Shown here: positions 51,528-60,258 of the stretch, piece by piece | Position numbering within the stretch: position 1 is the stretch's first letter | How the letters are laid out: every line of letters starts with the position of its first letter | Origin: Colwellia_A sp047621305 | Lineage (GTDB): Bacteria; Pseudomonadota; Gammaproteobacteria; Enterobacterales; Alteromonadaceae | Assembly (NCBI GenBank): GCA_047621305.1 | Contig: JBLHNB010000006.1 | Span: 1 to 64,000 of the forward strand | Direction: 5' to 3' | DNA: 64,000 bases | Position numbers and translations under genes: made by a program | The notes under the pieces: model-generated | What the model was told of the DNA's origin: nothing | Databases searched by the model: none | Seen by the model: only the letters and a program-made list of their open reading frames with translations

Positions 51528-53384
51528 CTAATGACTGACTAACCGATTGCGACCTGATTCTTTGGCTTCATATAATGCGGTATCAGCATCAATAATGTAG
51601 TCTGTTATGGTTTTGTCATTTGCAGAACTATCAGTAAAACTCAAGCCAAAACTAGCACTAATAGGTTGATGAACCCCGATAGTGTCGGTATTGTATTTGT
51701 GTATTTCTTCTCTAAGTGTATTTAATTTATCTATTGCTAATTGTTTAGTGTCAGCAACAATTATGATCAGAAATTCTTCACCACCCATGCGGCAAAAGAT
51801 GTCATCTTTCGATAATAAAGCCTTAGTTGTTGTTACTGTCGCTTGAATAACTTTATCGCCAATATCATGTCCGTAGGTATCGTTAATCGTTTTAAAACGG
51901 TCAAGATCCATCATTGCAATGCCAATCACATGTTTACTACCTTTATCTCTGTTTTTTCTTAAAATGTTTTTGGCTTTTTCCAAGCCAGCTCGACGGTTAT
52001 TTATACCCGTTAGACTATCTGTATTGGCAAGCAGCCTAACTTTTCTAAGTAACGAGACTAACCAAATAACTAAGATTGAAAAAAGTGCTATGAGCAGGGA
52101 GGAAACATACAAATAGTTATTTTTGGTGACTATAATTTCATTGGAAACAGAGAGTTTTTGTTGGTGAGATATATTACTTTCTGCTAAAGCATCTAGTACT
52201 TTTATTTGTTCATCGGCGTTAGCAACAATATGAGCACGCTCTACACGTTTTTGTCCTTGTTGATCATCAAAGTTGACTACACGATTAATGAGCCTTTTGG
52301 TGCTCTTATAAAGTTCATTAAGGTCGCGACGTTGATACAAAAGGTCTATTTTTACATTGTCGATATCAAATAAGCCAAGGTGGTCATTTTTTTTAAGATA
52401 GATTTTTTCTGCTTGTGCTATTAATTCCGTTGCTTGATTGAATTCTCCTGTTTTAATCAGAGCTTTTGCCAATAATACACGAATAGCAACGGCTTCAGGC
52501 TCAGCAGCTAAAATAATATGAGCATTTCGAATCGTTTCCTTAAAATCACCAATTTCGTAGCTAATAAATGCGAGATTTGAAATGATACCTAAATATTGAT
52601 CATGACGGTTATCAACTGTACCGTCTTCTATGAGTTGTTTTAAATGTTTATAAGCTTTAGCTGGCTGACCTTCAATGGCGAGTATTCGGGACTCAAATTT
52701 AACTACCGTAATTGAAATACTATTTATATTTAGCTTTTTTGCTTCATCTATAACAGCGGCTAATGTTTTTTTTGCCCCCGCAATGTTCCCCATATTGATG
52801 TAAAGTTCTGTGATTTGGTAGTACATCTCTAGTGCATAATAGTACTCTTCAAGTTGCAACCATTCGTTTCTATTTTGTAGTGCTGTATCTAAGGCTAAAT
52901 CGGTAATACCTTTAAAAAGATAGGCGTAATGTAGCACTCTATTGAAATATGCTTTTAATCTAGTGTTATTACTCGCCGTTACTGCTTGCTCAATACGCTC
53001 TAAGCTGGACAATAATGCATTGTATTTATTGGAAGTGATGTATAAACCTGTTTCTAAAAGCTGTTGCCATTCGTGGCTATTTGCAATATCACTTGATAAC
53101 AATAGCTGTGATTGTGATAAGACCTCTTTAGCCAAACCATGGTTAAAGTTTAATATCGCAGTATCCATGCTTAGAAATAGCCAGCGTATTATTTGATATT
53201 CACTGGCAGAGCTCATTTGTGGGTGTAACTCTCTAAGCAATGGTATTGCAGATTTTACATCGTTATTAAGTAAATGCTCAGCATGGTTTAACTCTTCAGT
53301 TAATGTTTTGGCATTAGCCAATAACTGAAAGAAGGTAAAAAGTAATACAATAAAATACTTATAGATATTTATAGTTTTTGTCAT
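51528..53384 (-). CDS. TPR-containing diguanylate cyclase (GGDEF protein)
   Basis: 618 residues. A signal-like N-terminus is followed by about 350 residues of helical TPR-like repeats (for example ALAKALIKTGEFNQATELIA near 310), a coiled linker, one transmembrane helix (about 425-445) and a C-terminal GGDEF domain with ANTDSLTGINNRRAGLEKA, DRFKTINDTYGHDIGD and the active-site GGEEF. It should make cyclic-di-GMP in response to something sensed by the periplasmic TPR part. The inhibitory RxxD site expected five residues before GGEEF reads SKDD, so product inhibition may be absent. Monocistronic. Confidence 0.85.
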   Translation of the reverse strand: MTKTINIYKYFIVLLFTFFQLLANAKTLTEELNHAEHLLNNDVKSAIPLLRELHPQMSSASEYQIIRWLFLSMDTAILNFNHGLAKEVLSQSQLLLSSDIANSHEWQQLLETGLYITSNKYNALLSSLERIEQAVTASNNTRLKAYFNRVLHYAYLFKGITDLALDTALQNRNEWLQLEEYYYALEMYYQITELYINMGNIAGAKKTLAAVIDEAKKLNINSISITVVKFESRILAIEGQPAKAYKHLKQLIEDGTVDNRHDQYLGIISNLAFISYEIGDFKETIRNAHIILAAEPEAVAIRVLLAKALIKTGEFNQATELIAQAEKIYLKKNDHLGLFDIDNVKIDLLYQRRDLNELYKSTKRLINRVVNFDDQQGQKRVERAHIVANADEQIKVLDALAESNISHQQKLSVSNEIIVTKNNYLYVSSLLIALFSILVIWLVSLLRKVRLLANTDSLTGINNRRAGLEKAKNILRKNRDKGSKHVIGIAMMDLDRFKTINDTYGHDIGDKVIQATVTTTKALLSKDDIFCRMGGEEFLIIIVADTKQLAIDKLNTLREEIHKYNTDTIGVHQPISASFGLSFTDSSANDKTITDYIIDADTALYEAKESGRNRLVSH

Positions 53385-53484
53385 GCTTTTATATCGTTTA
53401 TATATTATATAATGGCGTTATTGTTGATAACGTTAGTATAGTTTAACTTTATTGTATATTTATATTATTTGTTAAGGAAAATAT

Positions 53485-53703
53485 GTGTTAGCAGATCAAA
53501 AAGTGTTAAGTGAAGCTATTAACCAAACCATGCCTTTTGGTAAATATGCGGGGCGAAAATTATTGCAATTACCTGAACCTTATCTAGTTTGGTTTAATAG
53601 TAAAGGATTTCCAGAGGGAAAGTTAGGTCAGCAATTGGCCTTAATGTATGAAGTTAAGCTCAATGGTTTAGAAGAGATGCTTCAGCCCCTTTTGAAGAGG
53701 TAG
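53485..53703 (+). CDS. DUF3820 family small protein
   Basis: 72 residues with the family motif MPFGKYAGRKLLQLPEPYLV followed by WFNSKGFPEGKLGQQLALMYE. The function of DUF3820 proteins is unsettled. The start is GTG with AAGGA 7 bases upstream. It is expressed away from the divergent GGDEF gene, 100 bases apart. Confidence 0.8.
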   Translation: MLADQKVLSEAINQTMPFGKYAGRKLLQLPEPYLVWFNSKGFPEGKLGQQLALMYEVKLNGLEEMLQPLLKR

Positions 53704-54042
53704 TCAATTTCTCTCAGTACAAATAAGTGCCAATACACAAATAATGTTGTGAATACGTCAGTATAAAAATTTATTAGGCGGTTATTAAATTAATTTGTCA
53801 TAATAATTTCGTTTTTATTATGCTTAGATATATAGCGGAACGCTAACAAACTGTTTTGTTTGAAATAACCAAAAACGTTGTTTTAATTTATTATTATTTA
53901 CTGTTTTAGTGACCTCGTTTTACGTATTTATCACTTGCTTTACCTCTGGAATTATTTTTAAATACATTGTCGACTGTAGTTAAGTTTCGACCGCTAGATA
54001 AAGTTTATATTTTAATTATCAAATGGTTAAGAGGTTAAGTTC
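53704..54042. other. Intergenic region upstream of rmf
   Basis: About 340 AT-rich bases; no gene seen. It must contain the promoter of rmf, but no box was convincing enough to call. A small inverted repeat around AACAAACTGTTTTGTTT (near 53847) is visible. Confidence 0.4.
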
Positions 54043-54216
54043 ATGAGAAGACAGAAAAGAGATAGATTAGGAAGAGCACATTCAAATGGTTATCAAGCAG
54101 GCCTAGCCGGCAAAGCAAAAGAAAAATGTCCATACCAAAATATAAGTGCTAAATCAGAATGGCTAGGGGGTTGGCGTGAAGCGTTAACCGATAGAAATAC
54201 GGGGCTATTTAAATAG
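54043..54216 (+). CDS. rmf: Ribosome modulation factor RMF
   Basis: 57 residues: MRRQKRDRLGRAHSNGYQAG followed by LAGKAKEKCPYQ and EWLGGWREALTDR. This is nearly the E. coli RMF pattern (KRQKRDRLERAHQRGYQAG, CPYQ, WLGGWREA). RMF converts 70S ribosomes to inactive 100S dimers in stationary phase or cold stress. AGAGG lies about 9 bases before the ATG. It is a single gene, and its small size makes it easy to miss. Confidence 0.95.
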   Translation: MRRQKRDRLGRAHSNGYQAGLAGKAKEKCPYQNISAKSEWLGGWREALTDRNTGLFK

Positions 54217-54288
54217 ATAAACAACTAAAAACGTTAGACCCTAAAAATGTTAGAACAGAGTTATATATAGTTAGAACGTAGCAAAAAT

Positions 54289-54320
54289 AAGGCCTTTATT
54301 TCTTATAGATTAAAGGCCTT
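54289..54320 (-). terminator. Terminator of the molybdenum-cofactor operon
   Basis: A perfect 10-bp stem AAGGCCTTTA / TAAAGGCCTT with a 12-base loop, followed on the minus strand by ATTTTTG. It lies 3 bases after the moeB stop and may also act on rmf transcripts from the other side. Confidence 0.75.
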
Positions 54321-54322
54321 TA

Positions 54323-55075
54323 TTAATCTTTAGACCCGCACACCAGGCAATTTTTTTGCTTTTTTATATTAAATTGCTGCCATTGATTAGATAAACCATC
54401 AAACAAATTAAGCTGATTAATATGAATCGTATTGTTGGTCAGTAATTTAATTGCTTGCAACGATTGCATGCCAGCAATAATTGCCAATACTGGCCCCAAA
54501 ATTCCGATAGTGTCACAGTTATTTGCTGGCGCTTTTTCACTAGATGGAAATAGGCAATGATAACAAGCACTATCGGGGTTTCTTGGATCAACTACAAGTT
54601 GCTGGCCATCAAAACCAGTGGCAGCGCCTATGATAAGTGGAATGGTGTGTTCAATACACTTTTGATTAATTAAGTAACGAGTGGTTATATTATCAGTACA
54701 ATCAAGTACGATGTCGACCTGTGGAAAATAATAATCACAGAGTTCGGCATCTAACATTTCATCAATTACTTCTATATTGATATCACTATTATGTTGTTGA
54801 AGTTTTTCAGCAGCCACATCAACTTTATTGCCGCCAATATCTTGTTCATTAAATAATACTTGTCGCTGTAAGTTGCTAATGTCGATTTGATCGCCATCAG
54901 CAATAAATAAAGTGCCAATACCTGCAGCAGCTAAATAAAGTGCTGTAGGATTACCTAACCCACCCATGCCGACAATAAGTACATTGGCATTACGCAATGC
55001 TATTTGGCCTTGTTCGCCCACTTTTTTAAGCATTATTTGTCGACTGTATCTAAGTTGTTCTTGCTGTGTCAGCAT
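54323..55075 (-). CDS. moeB: Molybdopterin-synthase adenylyltransferase MoeB
   Basis: 250-residue E1-like enzyme that adenylates the C-terminal Gly of MoaD. The nucleotide loop is GMGGLGNPTALYLAAAGIG (near residue 36). Two CxxC zinc pairs are visible (CYHC near 172, CLVC near 244). It lacks a rhodanese domain, so it is MoeB/ThiF-like. The last position of a molybdenum-cofactor operon, 5 bases after modC, favours MoeB over ThiF. Confidence 0.88.
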   Translation of the reverse strand: MLTQQEQLRYSRQIMLKKVGEQGQIALRNANVLIVGMGGLGNPTALYLAAAGIGTLFIADGDQIDISNLQRQVLFNEQDIGGNKVDVAAEKLQQHNSDINIEVIDEMLDAELCDYYFPQVDIVLDCTDNITTRYLINQKCIEHTIPLIIGAATGFDGQQLVVDPRNPDSACYHCLFPSSEKAPANNCDTIGILGPVLAIIAGMQSLQAIKLLTNNTIHINQLNLFDGLSNQWQQFNIKKQKNCLVCGSKD

Positions 55076-55080
55076 GATGA

Positions 55081-56202
55081 TTATCCACCTAGGTTATTTA
55101 ACGTGTGTACTGCACTGGCTTTGAATTGTATAAAAATATCGTCATCCACTTTGAGTGCTAAACGCTGAGTTGACCACAGGCTTATTTGCACATAAAAAAC
55201 CTGTTGTTGGCATTGCACGCTAATGAGAGTGTTTTTTTGTTGTATTGATATATGGGTAATCTTAGCGGCAAGGTGATTTACAATTGAGCTACCTGAGTGT
55301 TCATGTTTAGTGATGCTGATATCACTGGCAAAAATAAAGCACCTTAGCACTTGAATATCATCGTTTAAGGGCTTTTTATAAGACCAACTTTCGGCTAGAG
55401 GCTGCCCTATTAAGGGTAAATATATTTCCTGAACAGCACTTAATTGTAAGCTAGTTAAACCGTAGTCGGGTAAATGCGCTTTGATCGGCAATGATAAACT
55501 GGTTTGTTGTTGAATTAAACCACTGTTATTAAGTTGATGAATAATTTGGTGAACATTACCAAAATGAGAAACTTTTCCTGACGTTAATACCAGTAAGTTG
55601 TCAGCAAGCTGCTGTAGTTCTGCCAAGCTATGACTGACATAAAACATTGGAATATTGAACTTTTTTTGAACTTTACTCAACAAGGATAACAGCATGGATT
55701 TATTTTTTTTGTCGAGAGCGCTTAATGGTTCGTCTAACAATAATAGCTCGGGTTCAGCAAGCAAAGCCCTCGCAAGGGCAACACGTTGTTGTTCACCACC
55801 AGAAAGCTTAGTGACCTTTTTATCTAAAAGTGATGTTAAGTCAGTAAGCTCAATAAGCTCATTGAACTTTAATCTAGGATTTTTACATCTTGTTGCCGCG
55901 AACTTTAAATTGCCCTCAACGGTTAAGTGTGAAAATAACCGGCTGTCTTGAAATACTAGACCGATATTACGTTGTTCCGGCTTAACAAAGTTATTTGTGG
56001 CACTGTTAATGAGTATTTTGTCTTTTAATGAAATATCACCCTTTGCCTCTTTTGTTAAACCTGCAATCACTCGCAATAGCGTTGATTTTCCTGAACCGGA
56101 ATGGCCAAATATTCCGGTAATACCCTCTAAAGGTAGTTGCTGTTTTATCGCCAAGGTGAAGTGGTCATACTCAACAGAGATGTTTATATCTAATTGACCC
56201 AT
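55081..56202 (-). CDS. modC: Molybdate ABC transporter ATPase ModC
   Basis: 373 residues. Walker A GHSGSGKSTLLRVIAGL (near 32), ABC signature LSGGEQQRVALARALLAEPE and Walker B LLLLDEPLSALD lead into a C-terminal TOBE-like molybdate-binding region (about 300-365). It energises molybdate uptake with ModA and ModB. The gene follows modB by a single base, and moeB follows after 5 bases. Confidence 0.93.
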   Translation of the reverse strand: MGQLDINISVEYDHFTLAIKQQLPLEGITGIFGHSGSGKSTLLRVIAGLTKEAKGDISLKDKILINSATNNFVKPEQRNIGLVFQDSRLFSHLTVEGNLKFAATRCKNPRLKFNELIELTDLTSLLDKKVTKLSGGEQQRVALARALLAEPELLLLDEPLSALDKKNKSMLLSLLSKVQKKFNIPMFYVSHSLAELQQLADNLLVLTSGKVSHFGNVHQIIHQLNNSGLIQQQTSLSLPIKAHLPDYGLTSLQLSAVQEIYLPLIGQPLAESWSYKKPLNDDIQVLRCFIFASDISITKHEHSGSSIVNHLAAKITHISIQQKNTLISVQCQQQVFYVQISLWSTQRLALKVDDDIFIQFKASAVHTLNNLGG

Positions 56203-56203
56203 A

Positions 56204-56887
56204 TTAAGTTTTATCCGCTGGGCGTTGATAGTTTAATAAATAGATAAGTGCTAATAGAATCAGAGAGCCAAGCAGTAAACTTATGGCTAGGGTATGGGCT
56301 TTGGCATAATCAAAGGCTTCAACATGGTCAAATAAAGCAATGGAAAGAACTCTCGTTTCGCCAGGAATATTACCGCCAATCATCAATACCACACCAAATT
56401 CGCCAACCGTATGAGCAAAACCTAAACTGGCGGCGGTTATAAAACTTGCTTTTGTGAGCGGCAATACAATATTAAAAAAACGATCTATTGGGCCAGCTCC
56501 GAGCATTTTTCCTGCTTCAAGCACATTACTGCCCAATTGCTCAAAAGCTTTTTGAAGGGGCTGTACAACAAAGGGTAGGGAGTATAATACGGAACCAATA
56601 ACAATCGCGGTAAAGCTAAAAGCGAGTTGCTGGCCGGTAAGTTCTTGCCACATTTTTCCCGGTAAATGTTGAGGTGATAAGGCAATTAATAAATAAAACC
56701 CTAATACAGTGGGTGGTAATACCAGAGGTAAGGCGACAAGGGCTTCAATAAATACTTTATATCGCGAACGCAGATGTGCTAAATACCACGCGAGTGGCGT
56801 GCCAATCAATAATAAAATAAGCGTAGTTACGCCAGCCATTTTTAAGGTGGTGATTAAAGCAAGTAAATCGGGAGATTGTGTCAACAT
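56204..56887 (-). CDS. modB: Molybdate ABC transporter permease ModB
   Basis: 227 residues with five to six transmembrane helices. The family motif for ATPase coupling, ASLGFAHTVGEFGVVLMIGG (near residue 155), and the LPLVLPPTVLGFYLL segment are visible. It forms the molybdate channel of the ModABC importer. It overlaps the modA stop by one base. Confidence 0.93.
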   Translation of the reverse strand: MLTQSPDLLALITTLKMAGVTTLILLLIGTPLAWYLAHLRSRYKVFIEALVALPLVLPPTVLGFYLLIALSPQHLPGKMWQELTGQQLAFSFTAIVIGSVLYSLPFVVQPLQKAFEQLGSNVLEAGKMLGAGPIDRFFNIVLPLTKASFITAASLGFAHTVGEFGVVLMIGGNIPGETRVLSIALFDHVEAFDYAKAHTLAISLLLGSLILLALIYLLNYQRPADKT

Positions 56888-57723
56888 TAATGGCTCTTAA
56901 CATAAGTAACATCATTTTCATTGAGATGTTTTATGGAGGTATAACCGTATTCGGCCAGTTTTTTTTGTATTACATCACTGAGTAAATATTGGCTGAGTTG
57001 TTGCGCATTTTTTATTTGTTTACTCCGTTTTAAAATCACCATTTGTTGTTCAATGGGCTGATAATACTGTTGAGCAATGACAAGTCCTTTGAGGTTATTT
57101 AGCTTTAACTGACTATAAGCGACGATGCCAACCTTAACTGCTTGGCTATGCACTTGTTGAAAGGTTTGGTTAATGTTAATTCCTTGAATTAACTTATTTT
57201 GTAATGATTGCCATAAACCAAGTGACATTAAGGCTTGCTTTGCGGCTTTGCCGTAAGGAGCGGTATCAGGATTTGCGATGGCGAATCGTGGTAGGGGTGG
57301 GATTTTTGACAACAGTGGTGTTAATTCGGGAAGTCTATCAATGGCTGACCAAAAAGCTATCTGCCCATAAGCATATGTTTGTTGACTATGTTCAACGATC
57401 AATCGTTGTTCATTAAGCAGTTGAGGTCGTTGCGCATCAGCAGATAAAAATACATCAAAGGGAGCGCCATGTCTTATTTGTTGAAATAAAGTGCCAGAAG
57501 CAGCACTTATTAGCTGAGTTTCAATATTTGTTTGAGCAGTAAATTCAGGAAGTAATTTTTTTAAAACGGGTGAAAAGTTTGCAGCAACAGCAATTCGCAA
57601 GGGCGTAATTTCTTGTGAAACAGTAGCGAAACTCATTGATACACTGATACACAGCATCGCTATGATCATAAAGTGATGTTTAGCCATGAATTGGGGCTTA
57701 GCCATAAAGGGAAATAAATTCAT
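56887..57723 (-). CDS. modA: Molybdate-binding periplasmic protein ModA
   Basis: 278 residues with an N-terminal signal peptide, then LRIAVAANFSPVLKKLLPEF and the anion-binding SAASGTLFQQIRHGAPFDVFL-type region (about residues 72-95). It binds molybdate or tungstate in the periplasm for import. The N-terminus carries a short duplication (FMAKPQFMAKHHFM), giving several possible start codons; the signal peptide may begin at an inner Met. It follows moaE by 6 bases. Confidence 0.9.
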   Translation of the reverse strand: MNLFPFMAKPQFMAKHHFMIIAMLCISVSMSFATVSQEITPLRIAVAANFSPVLKKLLPEFTAQTNIETQLISAASGTLFQQIRHGAPFDVFLSADAQRPQLLNEQRLIVEHSQQTYAYGQIAFWSAIDRLPELTPLLSKIPPLPRFAIANPDTAPYGKAAKQALMSLGLWQSLQNKLIQGININQTFQQVHSQAVKVGIVAYSQLKLNNLKGLVIAQQYYQPIEQQMVILKRSKQIKNAQQLSQYLLSDVIQKKLAEYGYTSIKHLNENDVTYVKSH

Positions 57724-57729
57724 TAAGTA

Positions 57730-58209
57730 TTAATTCCATTGCTGCGCTTTATTTTTATCAATAGCGCGAGCTTCAAGCCAGCTTTCGCCTTGTTCGGTTA
57801 ACTCTTTTTTCCAAAATGGTGCGTCGACTTTAAGAAAGTCCATAATAAATTCCGCGGCGGAGAATGCATCTTGGCGATGTTTACTGGTAACACCCACAAA
57901 AACTATTTGTTCACCTAAATACAATTGGCCAATACGATGAATAACGCTAATACGGCCTAAGTTCCAACGCTGTTTTGCATCTTCAATGATTTTTTCTAAT
58001 GCTTTTTCAGTCATTCCTGGATAATGTTCCAGATATAAGCCTTTAACATTTTGTCCTAAGTTCTTATTTCTTACGCGACCACTAAAGGTGACCACAGCAC
58101 CATCTTCATGATTATTGTCTTCAAGTAAAGCCACTTCATCACCAAGATTAAAGTCTTGTTCTTGAATGCTAATACGGTGGGAAGTTATCGAGTCAACAGG
58201 ATCTATCAT
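57730..58209 (-). CDS. moaE: Molybdopterin synthase catalytic subunit MoaE
   Basis: 159 residues from the ATG at 58209 (the frame is open to 58278, inside moaD). It transfers two sulfurs from MoaD thiocarboxylate to precursor Z, giving molybdopterin. Signature segments are EDGAVVTFSGRVRNKNLGQN, LEHYPGMTEKAL, VIHRIGQLYLGEQIVFVGV and APFWKKEL, with the catalytic Lys. It starts 4 bases after the moaD stop. Confidence 0.93.
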   Translation of the reverse strand: MIDPVDSITSHRISIQEQDFNLGDEVALLEDNNHEDGAVVTFSGRVRNKNLGQNVKGLYLEHYPGMTEKALEKIIEDAKQRWNLGRISVIHRIGQLYLGEQIVFVGVTSKHRQDAFSAAEFIMDFLKVDAPFWKKELTEQGESWLEARAIDKNKAQQWN

Positions 58210-58213
58210 TTGA

Positions 58214-58462
58214 TTAACCGCCAGTAACGGGAGGGAAAAAAGCGACTTCATCACCTGATTTGACAGCGAATTCACCATTTACCATGTCATGATTGACGGC
58301 ACTAAGTAGGGCAATATTTTCTAGTATGGCTTGCCACTGAGGATATTCAGTAATAAGCGCTTGTTTTACCTGACTGACGTTAGATATGTTTTCTGCGCTT
58401 AGTTCTATTTCACTACAATTAAGTTGTTCACGTAGTGCAGCAAAAAAAATGACTTTAATCAT
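58214..58462 (-). CDS. moaD: Molybdopterin synthase sulfur carrier MoaD
   Basis: 82-residue ubiquitin-fold protein beginning MIKVIFFAALREQL and ending FFPPVTGG. The C-terminal Gly-Gly is the site adenylated by MoeB and then thiocarboxylated. It delivers sulfur to MoaE. It lies 2 bases after moaC, the standard order. Confidence 0.93.
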   Translation of the reverse strand: MIKVIFFAALREQLNCSEIELSAENISNVSQVKQALITEYPQWQAILENIALLSAVNHDMVNGEFAVKSGDEVAFFPPVTGG

Positions 58463-58464
58463 AG

Positions 58465-58956
58465 TTAACTCTCAGCCTGCCAATGGCCTGACTTACCACC
58501 TTCTTTAGTCAAAACTTTAATACCATGAATTTCCATCGCAGGATCAGCCGCTTTACACATATCAAATAGCGTTAAGCAAGCAACAGATACGGCAGTTAAG
58601 GCTTCCATTTCAACACCTGTTTGTCCGGTTAAGCGGCATAAGCTAGTGACTTTTATTTGGTTGTTGATGTTATCAACGTCAAAATCAACTTGTACTTTTG
58701 TTAACATCAACGGGTGACAAAGAGGGATAAGATCACTACATTTTTTTGCTGCTTGAATGCCGGCAATACGCGCTACTGCAAAAACATCGCCTTTTTTATT
58801 ATCGCCTTGTGCTATTAAAGCCATGGTCGCGGCAGACATATTAATTATGCCTTGTGCGGTTGCAGTGCGAGATGTCATTGATTTCTCAGTAACATCAACC
58901 ATAGTAGCTTCGCCTTTTTGATTAACATGACTTAATACAGGTTTATCGATAGCCAT
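58465..58956 (-). CDS. moaC: Cyclic pyranopterin monophosphate synthase MoaC
   Basis: 163 residues. With MoaA it converts GTP to cyclic pyranopterin monophosphate. It begins with LSHVNQKGEATMVDVTEKSM and contains the catalytic AAKKCSDLIPLCHPL and GQTGVEMEALTAVSVACLTL. It ends in a KEGGKSGHW motif. Its ATG overlaps the moaB stop by one base. Confidence 0.95.
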   Translation of the reverse strand: MAIDKPVLSHVNQKGEATMVDVTEKSMTSRTATAQGIINMSAATMALIAQGDNKKGDVFAVARIAGIQAAKKCSDLIPLCHPLMLTKVQVDFDVDNINNQIKVTSLCRLTGQTGVEMEALTAVSVACLTLFDMCKAADPAMEIHGIKVLTKEGGKSGHWQAES

Positions 58957-59501
58957 TAGTTACGTGTCTCACATTGTTCAGCAGCTGCTATGTTAAGGTG
59001 TGGCACAAAATTGCAAGGGCGATGACTCGCGTCAAGTTGCTCACCAATAAGTTTATCCCATGCAGTTTTACACGCATTAGTTGAACCAGGTACACATAAA
59101 ATGACGGTACTATTGGCGATGCCACCAAAGGCGCGTGACTGAATGGTTGAGGTGCCAATTTCTGCTAATGAAACGGCGCGAAATACTTCGCCAAAACCTT
59201 CAACGTTTTTATCAAATAAGCCCATTAACGCTTCTGGTGTATTATCGCGAGCGGTAAATCCCGTGCCCCCAGTACTGATAATCGCATGAATGCTCTCATC
59301 AGCAATCCATTGAGAAACAATTGATCGAAGTTGATATACATCATCTTTAACAATTACTTTTGCTGCAAGTTTATGGCCTGCGTCGGTTAAACGCTCAACA
59401 AGTACTTGACCAGATGTATCATTTGATTCATCACGGGTATCAGAAACGGTTAATACGGCGATTGATAAAGGGATAAAGGCTTGTGCGCCATGCTTAGACA
59501 T
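58956..59501 (-). CDS. moaB: Molybdopterin biosynthesis protein MoaB
   Basis: 181 residues from the ATG at 59501, preceded by AAGGA; an open frame to 59543 lies inside mobA. The MogA/MoaB fold shows IAVLTVSDTRDESNDTSGQV, the binding loop ISTGGTGFTARDNTPEAL and the conserved SRAFGGIANSTVILCVPGS. It may adenylate molybdopterin, as MogA does. The start overlaps mobA by 8 bases. Confidence 0.9.
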   Translation of the reverse strand: MSKHGAQAFIPLSIAVLTVSDTRDESNDTSGQVLVERLTDAGHKLAAKVIVKDDVYQLRSIVSQWIADESIHAIISTGGTGFTARDNTPEALMGLFDKNVEGFGEVFRAVSLAEIGTSTIQSRAFGGIANSTVILCVPGSTNACKTAWDKLIGEQLDASHRPCNFVPHLNIAAAEQCETRN

Positions 59502-60255
59502 AAGATTTCCTTGAAGGTAACGTATGGTGATTAATCGATTCAAACTGTGTTGGCGTTAGATTAAATGCATTGGATTTGAGGTATTGCCATTGCTCAGGGG
59601 TATTACTATTAAATAATACCTTTGGGCTATCAATAGCGACTTCTTGACTCGGTATTTGTTTTAGCAATGCTCGAATAGAGCGTTGCTTATTATCAGAGCT
59701 GTTGATGTTTACGGAAAAGCTATGATGTAAAAACTGTTCAACAAAAGCATTTACAGGTAAATACAAAGGTAAATAATTATTTTCATAAAAACAGGCTTTA
59801 TGGCTTAATTCACCGATCTGTTTTAATTTAGTTAACGATGGTGAGTCCATTAAGGGTAAATCAACGGGTAATACTAACAGAGCTGTAGGCCGATAGCGCT
59901 TGATGATGCTATATATACCGCCCAGAGGTCCCGCGTTTTTAAAAACATCTTCAACACAATCATTGTTTATCAAGTCACTGTTTATTAAATTATTGTTTAC
60001 GACAGTATTGCTTGTTGCATGTTCACCTGATGAAACTTCTTGATGACTAGCGCTAATGACAACTTGTTTAATACCTGCGCCAGTGAGTAATTGCTTACTG
60101 TAGCTCAACATATCAATATTATTTCGCATTAATGCTGACTTATCTTTACCCATTCGCGAAGATAAACCCCCAGATAAAACGACACCTAAACAAGTACTGT
60201 GCTGCTCACCGTAAGGTTCGCAACTATTTGTGGGTAAAAACGGCGAGTTACTCAT
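59494..60255 (-). CDS. mobA: Molybdenum cofactor guanylyltransferase MobA
   Basis: 253 residues. It transfers GMP from GTP to the cofactor to make the guanine-dinucleotide form used by DMSO-reductase-type enzymes. The nucleotide loop is VVLSGGLSSRMGKDKSAL (about residues 25-42) and the metal site VLPVDLPLMD is near 125. An Asn-rich insert (NNNLINSDLINND near 85-97) interrupts the core between strands and is not usual. It starts 3 bases after moaA. Confidence 0.88.
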   Translation of the reverse strand: MSNSPFLPTNSCEPYGEQHSTCLGVVLSGGLSSRMGKDKSALMRNNIDMLSYSKQLLTGAGIKQVVISASHQEVSSGEHATSNTVVNNNLINSDLINNDCVEDVFKNAGPLGGIYSIIKRYRPTALLVLPVDLPLMDSPSLTKLKQIGELSHKACFYENNYLPLYLPVNAFVEQFLHHSFSVNINSSDNKQRSIRALLKQIPSQEVAIDSPKVLFNSNTPEQWQYLKSNAFNLTPTQFESINHHTLPSRKSYV

Positions 60256-60258
60256 AAT

